DNA from: Hydrogenophaga sp.
GTDB lineage: Bacteria; Pseudomonadota; Gammaproteobacteria; Burkholderiales; Burkholderiaceae_C
Direction: 5' to 3'
Assembly: GCA_011390855.1 (NCBI GenBank)
Contig: JAABRN010000487.1
Span: 1 to 9,267 of the forward strand
Length of the DNA stretch: 9,267 nt
Below are positions 5,604-9,267 of this stretch, in pieces. Below the pieces are notes generated by a model that did not search any database, was not told where the DNA came from, and saw nothing but the letters and a program-made list of their open reading frames with translations. How positions within the stretch are numbered: position 1 is the first letter of the stretch; the number at the start of each line of letters is the position of its first letter. The translations under genes were made by a program, and so were the position numbers.

Positions 5604-6215
5604 TCAGATCTGTTGGCCGGAACCACTGTGTGTGACATCAGGGAAACACCCGATGGGCCAGCCAAGTCCCTGCTGGAGTCGCGCCCAGTCAAAGCCTGGC
5701 CCTGGGTCACACTTGCGACCAGGGGCAATGTGTTCATGCCCGGCCACATGGGCGATGGGGTAGCGCAGGGCCAGGGCTTGGCACAGCTGGGTCAGTGCAG
5801 CGTACTGGGTTGCCTCGAACCAGTCGCCTTCAAGTCCCTCGAGCTCGATACCGATCGAGTCGTCGTTGCGGTTGTCGCGCCCGCACCAGCTGGATGCACC
5901 CGCATGCCAGGCGCGTTGGTCGGCATCGACAAACTGCACCAGTGCGCCGCTGCGCCGGATGAAAAAATGAGCAGAGACCTCTGCGCCACGGATTTGCTCA
6001 AAGTAGGGGTGCGCTTGCCAGTCAAGTTGGTTGGTGAACAGTTGCTCGACCTCGGGGCCGCCGTACTGGCCTGGGGGCAGGCTGATCGAGTGCACCACAA
6101 TCAGATCGATCATGGCGTCGGCAGGTCGGGGGCCGAAGTTGGGAGAGGGGCAGCGGCGGGCGCCTTCCAGCCAGCCTGCCTGCCAGCGGCTGCCAACCGG
6201 TGCTTCAGGAGCCAT
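5604..6215 (-). CDS. ampD: 1,6-anhydro-N-acetylmuramyl-L-alanine amidase (muropeptide recycling)
   Basis: AmpD is a cytoplasmic zinc amidase that cuts the stem peptide from 1,6-anhydro-MurNAc during cell-wall recycling; where an AmpR/AmpC system exists, loss of AmpD raises beta-lactamase. The 203-aa protein has the Amidase_2 fold. By alignment to Citrobacter AmpD, the zinc ligands are His42 (VVHSISLPPGQYGG), His160 and Asp170 (AGHEHIAPGRKCDPG). The catalytic Glu124 (IGIELEG) and Lys168 are also present. The cytoplasmic type is shown by the absence of a signal peptide and the N-terminal GWLEGARRCPSPNFGPRP block, which also supports the ATG at 6213-6215 over the internal Met35. Its start overlaps the last 11 nt of pilR and has no clear Shine-Dalgarno, suggesting translational coupling. 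No ampC or ampR is in the window. Confidence 0.95.
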   Translation of the reverse strand: MAPEAPVGSRWQAGWLEGARRCPSPNFGPRPADAMIDLIVVHSISLPPGQYGGPEVEQLFTNQLDWQAHPYFEQIRGAEVSAHFFIRRSGALVQFVDADQRAWHAGASSWCGRDNRNDDSIGIELEGLEGDWFEATQYAALTQLCQALALRYPIAHVAGHEHIAPGRKCDPGPGFDWARLQQGLGWPIGCFPDVTHSGSGQQI

Positions 6216-7719
6216 CGGTTTCGTCGGACGGCATGTTGAGTCCCAGGCGCTGGATGCGGTAGCGCATTTGACGAAGATTCAGCCCGAGCCGAGCAGCGGC
6301 TGCGGTGCGGTTGTAGTCACATTCCCGCAAGGCCTTGAGCAGCACGAGCCGCTCCTGTTCGTCCAGGTAGGTTTGCAGATCGTTGGGAATGTCGATCGGT
6401 GGCGGCGATGTGTCCGTTGGTGGAGGCGCTCGTTCAGGGGGTGCTTGTGTCGCGGTTTCGGCCAGCACGGCAGAGGGGATCGGTTCCAGGTCGCCGAAAT
6501 CAGTGGGTTCGATGGCATCACCACTGCTGAGCGCCAGGGCGCGCTGCAGCAGGTTTTCCAGCTCACGCACATTGCCGGGCAAAGCCCGGGTCTGCAGCCA
6601 GGTGAGCGCGCGCTCCGAGAGCGCAGGCGCGGGCTGACCACTTTCTTTGCAGATCCGCCTCATCAGTGCGTGTGCCAGCTCGGGCAAGTCTTCGCGCCGC
6701 TCTCGCAGCGCAGGCGTGCGCAGTTCGATCACGTTCAGTCGGTAAAACAGGTCTTGTCTGAACTGGCTGGTCTGGACCAGCGCCGAGAGGTCGCGATGGG
6801 TGGCGCTGACCAGGCGAACATCAACGGCGTCTTCCTGCACGCCCCCGAGGGGGCGCACACGGCGCTCCTGAATGACGCGCAGCAGCTTGGCCTGCATCGC
6901 AATGGGAAGGTCACCGATTTCATCCAGAAAAAGCGTGCCTCCCTTGGCCGCCTGGAAGTAGCCCTCGCGATCCTGGGTGGCGCCGGTGTAGGCACCCTTG
7001 CGAGCACCAAAAAACTCGGCCTCGATGAGATTTTCCGGGATGGCACCACAATTCACCGCCACAAAAGGGCCGTTGGCGCGGTGGCTGCACTCGTGCACGG
7101 CGCGCGCCACCAGTTCCTTGCCGGTGCCCGATTCACCCAGGATGAGCACGGGCGCCATGCTGGTGGCCACTTTTTCAATACGCGACTTGATCTGTGCAAT
7201 GCTGGGTGCGCTTCCCACAATGCGCTGCAGAGCGCGCGCACCTGCTGGCGGCAGAGGTGAACTGGAGAGTTGCAATGCGGACAGCTTGTCCCCCGGGTGC
7301 ACAACGTCAGCTGCGCGATCGAGCAGCGCGGCAGGCGGGTGGCGCTGGCTTTGCAGTGCCGCGGCCACGGCGGCCCGCAATTGTTTGAGATCGACCGGCT
7401 TGGTCAGGTAGTCAAAGGCGCCGAGCTTCAGTGCCTCGACCGCATTCTCTGCAGATCCATGGGCCGTGATGACAATGCTTTTTTCAGTGCGTTGGGTCTC
7501 CGCCAGTTCGCGAAGCAATTCCAGACCCAGACCATCGGGCAGGCGCATGTCGGTGATCAGTACATCGAAGTGCTTCTGTGCCAGCCACTCTTGGGCCTGC
7601 TCAAGATCTGGCGCCGAGGTCACCTCGTGACCCTCTCGCAACAGCGTCAGCTCATAGAGGGTCCGCAGGTCGGGCTCATCGTCCACGACGAGGATCGAGG
7701 CAATGGGGGGCGCATTCAT
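6205..7719 (-). CDS. pilR: Sigma-54-dependent two-component response regulator, PilR type
   Basis: This is a 504-aa NtrC-family activator that, once phosphorylated by its sensor, opens sigma-54 promoters; in relatives the target is the type IV pilin gene. Domains in order: receiver at about 7-125, with acidic pair Asp14-Asp15, phosphoacceptor Asp57 (LITDMRLPD), Thr85 and Lys107; AAA+ domain at about 167-400, with Walker A GESGTGKE (195-202), sigma-54 contact loop GAYTGA (242-247) and Walker B LFLDEIGD (263-270); then a Pro-rich linker (about 420-445) and a Fis-type helix-turn-helix at about 467-492. GAYTGA in place of the usual GAFTGA is a conservative change. It begins 32 nt after the pilS stop and has a weak ribosome site. 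The PilR name rests on the sensor's architecture and the neighbouring genes; another NtrC-type pair remains possible. Confidence 0.85.
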   Translation of the reverse strand: MNAPPIASILVVDDEPDLRTLYELTLLREGHEVTSAPDLEQAQEWLAQKHFDVLITDMRLPDGLGLELLRELAETQRTEKSIVITAHGSAENAVEALKLGAFDYLTKPVDLKQLRAAVAAALQSQRHPPAALLDRAADVVHPGDKLSALQLSSSPLPPAGARALQRIVGSAPSIAQIKSRIEKVATSMAPVLILGESGTGKELVARAVHECSHRANGPFVAVNCGAIPENLIEAEFFGARKGAYTGATQDREGYFQAAKGGTLFLDEIGDLPIAMQAKLLRVIQERRVRPLGGVQEDAVDVRLVSATHRDLSALVQTSQFRQDLFYRLNVIELRTPALRERREDLPELAHALMRRICKESGQPAPALSERALTWLQTRALPGNVRELENLLQRALALSSGDAIEPTDFGDLEPIPSAVLAETATQAPPERAPPPTDTSPPPIDIPNDLQTYLDEQERLVLLKALRECDYNRTAAAARLGLNLRQMRYRIQRLGLNMPSDETDGS

Positions 7720-7751
7720 TCGGGCGATGGAGTGGGAGAGCCTTGGTGCAC

Positions 7752-9267
7752 TCAGGTGGCGCCGCGAAGCGACCCGGGCCGTGTCATGGATGGGATGGAG
7801 TCGCCTGGCGCATACGACAGGTTCTGCTGGATGGGTTGGCGACTCTGTCGACTGGACGCCGCCATGATCACATAGAACTCGTTGCCATCGAGCTGGTCCA
7901 GTCGTGTGCGCTGGTACGCGATATTCGCTCCATATCGCTCACAAAGCTCGCGGCAGATGTAGAGGCCCAGGCCGCTGGAGCGGCTCTCGGATGAGAAGAA
8001 GGGTTCGAAGAGGTGTTTGAGCACGCCGGCCTCCAATGGCGCGCCGTCGCTCCAGACCGACAGGCGCACGCGGTCGCCGCCACTGGGTTGTGAGATGACG
8101 CGAATCGATGAGGGCTGGCCGCTGGCGTGCCGCATCGCGTTGTCGAGCAGGTTGACCAGCAGTCTGCGCAGATGTTCGGGGTCAAAGCCCACGTGTGCTG
8201 CCGGTGCGTGTGTGTGCACACCCAAGACGCCGCGTGACTGGTTCTGGCGCGACCATTCCTGCGTGATGTGGCGGATGGAGGCATCCAGCGGAAGCGAGGG
8301 GATCAGACCTTCGATCTGGCTTGGCTGGGCTCGGGCGACGTTGAGGATGTCGTCGACGATGCGCGAGAGGCGCTGCGCGTTGTGCTCGATCATCTGGGTG
8401 AGCTTTTTCTGGGCCGGTCCTTGCACCTCTTCATCCAGCAGGGCGTTGGCTTGTGTGATGGCCGACAGCGGATTGCGGATCTCGTGTGCGACCGCAGCCG
8501 ACATCCGACCCATGGATGCCAGCTTTTCGGTTCGTACGCGTGCTTCCACTTCGCGCAGATCTTCCAGAAACACCACGCACAGGCCCCGACCCCGTCCACC
8601 TTGTACCGTCAGGCGGGTGCGTGCGTACAGGCGGTGGGTGGTGAGCTCGTCGATGTCGAGCGTGATCTCCGACTGAAGCGGTTGACCCAGCACGAATGTT
8701 TCGTTGACCAGGTGCGACAGGCCGGCCCAACTGTCCTTCACCGAGAGCAAGAGTCGAGTGGCGCCGGAATGTCCCTCACCCAGCAGCATGGTCAGTGCTG
8801 CAGGGTTGGCACTTCGCACAACGCCATGCGGATCTGCCACCAGCACGCCTTCGGTCAGGCTTTCGATGATGAGTTCGTTGACTTCGGCCTGGTTGCGCGC
8901 GGCCACCTGACTGCTCTGGGCCAGAGCCTCTTCTTTCGCCAGCCGGATGGCAAGCTGGTTGGCCAGCACCGCAACAAGGAAAAAGCCCGTGCCTGTCAGT
9001 CCCGCCTGGAGAAACCGCGCGGTGGACACCTCGCTCAGCAGGGTTGCACTGAGCAAGGCTTCCCCCAGCAGGTACAGCGTCACGCTGGCGGCAGTCGCCA
9101 GACCCAGTATCAACGGTCCGAGGATGGAGGCCAGCAGCACCGGCAGGGCAAACAGCGGGGTGTAGTTGAGACTGGCTTGCTGAAAATACTGCAGCACCGC
9201 AAACACCACCAGGTCGACACCAATGGTCAAAACCCATTGAAAACGGAACACCTGACCGTGGTCGATC
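7752..9267 (-). CDS. pilS: Membrane sensor histidine kinase, PilS type (partial, N-terminus outside window)
   Basis: The frame is open to the window edge; the GTG at 9249-9251 is probably internal, since IDHGQ precedes it. About 505 residues are visible. They start with roughly four hydrophobic membrane segments (codons between about 9240 and 8950), then a short coiled stretch (AKEEALAQSSQVAARNQAE), and a PAS-like domain (ESLTEGVLVADPHGVVRSANPAA, about 8860-8550). The kinase core follows: H box AVAHEIRNPLSAI with the phospho-His at 8484-8486, N box VNLLDNAMRHA, F box HLFEPFFSS and G2 GLGLYI. This layout, several membrane helices then PAS then kinase, is that of PilS, which senses pilin in the membrane and phosphorylates PilR. 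The G1 box is unusual (SDGAPL). A 30-residue Ser/Pro-rich tail follows the kinase domain. The pilR gene comes 32 nt later, so the two are surely co-transcribed; the promoter lies outside. Confidence 0.88.
   Translation of the reverse strand, partial: IDHGQVFRFQWVLTIGVDLVVFAVLQYFQQASLNYTPLFALPVLLASILGPLILGLATAASVTLYLLGEALLSATLLSEVSTARFLQAGLTGTGFFLVAVLANQLAIRLAKEEALAQSSQVAARNQAEVNELIIESLTEGVLVADPHGVVRSANPAALTMLLGEGHSGATRLLLSVKDSWAGLSHLVNETFVLGQPLQSEITLDIDELTTHRLYARTRLTVQGGRGRGLCVVFLEDLREVEARVRTEKLASMGRMSAAVAHEIRNPLSAITQANALLDEEVQGPAQKKLTQMIEHNAQRLSRIVDDILNVARAQPSQIEGLIPSLPLDASIRHITQEWSRQNQSRGVLGVHTHAPAAHVGFDPEHLRRLLVNLLDNAMRHASGQPSSIRVISQPSGGDRVRLSVWSDGAPLEAGVLKHLFEPFFSSESRSSGLGLYICRELCERYGANIAYQRTRLDQLDGNEFYVIMAASSRQSRQPIQQNLSYAPGDSIPSMTRPGSLRGAT

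Noticed and set aside
6031..7260. 409-codon plus-strand frame opposite ampD and pilR
   Set aside because: It spans two well-identified minus-strand genes and shows no domain; composition is that expected from reverse reading.
1..9267. tRNA/rRNA genes, insertion sequences, attachment sites, toxin-antitoxin or phage-defence genes
   Set aside because: I looked for transposase, integrase, terminal inverted repeats, tRNA-like cloverleaf ends and small paired genes and saw none; all gene-free gaps are under 300 nt.

Overview
The window looks like ordinary chromosomal DNA of a high-GC beta-proteobacterium, most likely order Burkholderiales and probably a Comamonadaceae-type organism. The reasons are the high GC content, the Lys/Ala/Pro-repeat histone H1-like protein with its compact aromatic C-terminal tail, the long N-terminal tail on NrdB, and the neighbourhood pilS-pilR-ampD-nrdA-nrdB-H1-like-PfkB kinase. 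The family placement rests on protein style and gene order read by eye, not on a database search.

Layout from the right edge, because nearly everything is on the minus strand: a type IV pilus-type sensor kinase (pilS, cut by the window edge), then its sigma-54 response regulator (pilR) 32 nt later, then ampD, whose start overlaps the end of pilR by 11 nt. After a 226-nt gap with no convincing gene comes a control region for class Ia ribonucleotide reductase: two NrdR-box palindromes 32 bp apart, with a sigma-70 promoter threaded between and into them, then a leader of about 165 nt. nrdA and nrdB follow, separated by 142 nt containing two hairpins and a possible separate nrdB promoter. nrdB ends at a hairpin terminator. 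A small histone H1-like gene with a 36-bp tandem repeat follows, ending in a strong terminator. At the left edge, on the plus strand, lies the last 47 codons of a PfkB-family sugar/nucleoside kinase, converging on the H1-like gene.

Functionally there are three blocks. PilS/PilR is a membrane signal system that in relatives switches on type IV pilin transcription with sigma-54. AmpD recycles cell-wall muropeptides and appears translationally attached to pilR. NrdA/NrdB make deoxynucleotides, with nucleotide-sensing control visible at two levels: NrdR boxes on the DNA and ATP-cones in NrdA. The H1-like protein probably binds or compacts DNA.

I did not find a new biological system. The points most worth checking are the promoter/NrdR-box layout, the repeat-based length variation expected in the H1-like gene, the structured nrdA-nrdB spacer, a very short reading frame behind a perfect Shine-Dalgarno sequence near 5513, and an atypical nucleotide-binding motif in PilS.
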